Below, piece after piece: positions 5,350 to 6,076 of a DNA stretch of 6,076 bases. Under the pieces are notes generated by a model. The model did not search any database. It had not been told where the DNA came from and worked only from the letters and a program-made list of their open reading frames with translations. The DNA is taken from positions 1 to 6,076 of the forward strand of contig JAKFER010000202.1 of the NCBI GenBank assembly GCA_036675565.1. Direction: 5' to 3'. The stretch is from JACCYQ01 sp036675565. GTDB lineage: Bacteria > Bacteroidota > Bacteroidia > Chitinophagales > Chitinophagaceae. Each line of letters opens with the position of its first letter. Position 1 is the stretch's first letter. The position numbers and the translations under genes are program-made.

Positions 5350-6076
5350 ATGGGCGGAAGTCGTGGTCATACTATTTCGGCTGGAAGTAAGAACAAGAAA
5401 AATCTCATTATTGTACTGGTATTAACCGGCTCTTATTTAATAGCCGAAGTAATTGGCGGCATCGTAACGGGAAGCCTTGCTCTGTTGGCAGATGCAGCCC
5501 ACATGTTGACCGATGTGGGCGGGCTGGCATTGGCTTTATTTGCCATCAACATGACACAACGGGCCGCTTCGCCCAGGCGAACGTATGGTTATTACCGGGC
5601 AGAAATTTTAGCTGCACTTACCAATGCGGTTGTGTTAATCGGCATCTCGTTATACATTTTATACGAAGCCTACCTCCGTTTTAAAAACCCACCTGAAGTT
5701 TCAAGTACTACCATGCTGATAGTTGCCAGTATAGGTCTTATTATAAACATCATTGGCATGCTTATCCTACGCAAAGGTTCGCAGGAAAGTCTCAATATGA
5801 AAGGTGCATATTTTGAAGTGCTTTCCGACATGCTCACATCAGTAGGAGTAATTATAGCTGCTATTATTATGCTCACTACCGGATGGTGGTATGCCGACCC
5901 TATAATTTCCGCAGGCATTGGTCTTTTTATTTTACCACGCACATGGATACTGCTAAAAGATGCTGTGGGTGTTCTTTTGGAAGGTACGCCAAGTGATGTA
6001 AACCTGGAAGAACTACGATTGGAAATTGCAAAAATTCCCGGTGTTAAAGCGGTGCATGATTTGCATGTATGGTCAC
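5350..6076 (+). CDS. czcD: CzcD/ZitB-type cation diffusion facilitator (3' partial)
   Basis: Inner-membrane proton-coupled antiporter that exports Zn2+, Co2+ or Cd2+ from the cytoplasm. The window holds 242 codons of a normally ~300-residue protein and ends in the cytoplasmic C-terminal domain at VHDLHVWS (H236, H239), a CDF hallmark. Six membrane helices can be placed at about 18-38, 44-66, 83-106, 121-140, 154-176 and 182-203. The metal site on helix 2 is ADAAHMLTDVGG (H51, D55). On helix 5 it reads FEVLSDMLTSVG, with E156 and D160, where many CDFs have His-x3-Asp. The N-terminus is short and almost without His (MGGSRGHTISAG), though relatives often carry a His-rich stretch there. An in-frame TAA at 5332-5334 leaves the ATG at 5350 as the natural start. 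It follows the Csp gene by 53 bp on the same strand. The symbol denotes the family; the metal is not proven. Confidence 0.93.
   Translation, partial: MGGSRGHTISAGSKNKKNLIIVLVLTGSYLIAEVIGGIVTGSLALLADAAHMLTDVGGLALALFAINMTQRAASPRRTYGYYRAEILAALTNAVVLIGISLYILYEAYLRFKNPPEVSSTTMLIVASIGLIINIIGMLILRKGSQESLNMKGAYFEVLSDMLTSVGVIIAAIIMLTTGWWYADPIISAGIGLFILPRTWILLKDAVGVLLEGTPSDVNLEELRLEIAKIPGVKAVHDLHVWS

Noticed and set aside
5670..5942. 90-aa minus-strand frame within the CDF gene
   Set aside because: It is a shadow of the clear CzcD-like reading frame on the plus strand.

Overview
This window most likely comes from the chromosome or a large accessory element of a Bacteroidota bacterium, probably of the Chitinophagaceae/Sphingobacteriaceae kind. 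The pointers are moderate GC, start sites with A-rich leaders and no strong Shine-Dalgarno sequence, a TonB-dependent receptor paired with a PepSY membrane protein, and one match to the Bacteroidota -7 promoter consensus TAnnTTTG. The family assignment is inference; no rRNA or marker gene is present.

Left part (1-3181): the 3' ~650 codons of a siderophore-type TonB-dependent outer-membrane receptor, then a perfect 26-bp palindrome, then a complete four-helix PepSY-family inner-membrane protein of 382 aa. Together they resemble a ferric-siderophore uptake and reduction pair (FoxA/FoxB or PiuA/PiuB type).

Middle part (3182-4400): about 1.2 kb with no intact gene. It holds a tandem array of ~137-bp repeats (three near-complete copies and one truncated copy, 3256-3731). 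Each copy starts with the same 13-base stretch followed by an imperfect hairpin. A fifth copy of the repeat head lies in inverted orientation at 3942-3970. Next comes what looks like a decayed, frameshifted gene remnant (3968-4272), then a strong intrinsic terminator that serves the minus-strand gene to its right.

Right part (4401-6076): a metal-handling cluster. A small, very His-rich protein (minus strand, 87 aa, 17 His) is divergent from a Cys-rich four-helix-bundle copper storage protein (plus strand, 123 aa, 16 Cys). This is followed 53 bp later by a CzcD/ZitB-type cation diffusion facilitator cut by the window end. The probable logic is metal buffering in the cytoplasm (Csp and perhaps the His-rich protein) plus export of divalent cations (CDF). 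The repeat-rich, gene-poor middle separates this cluster from the iron-uptake pair and looks like a junction left by mobile or repetitive DNA.
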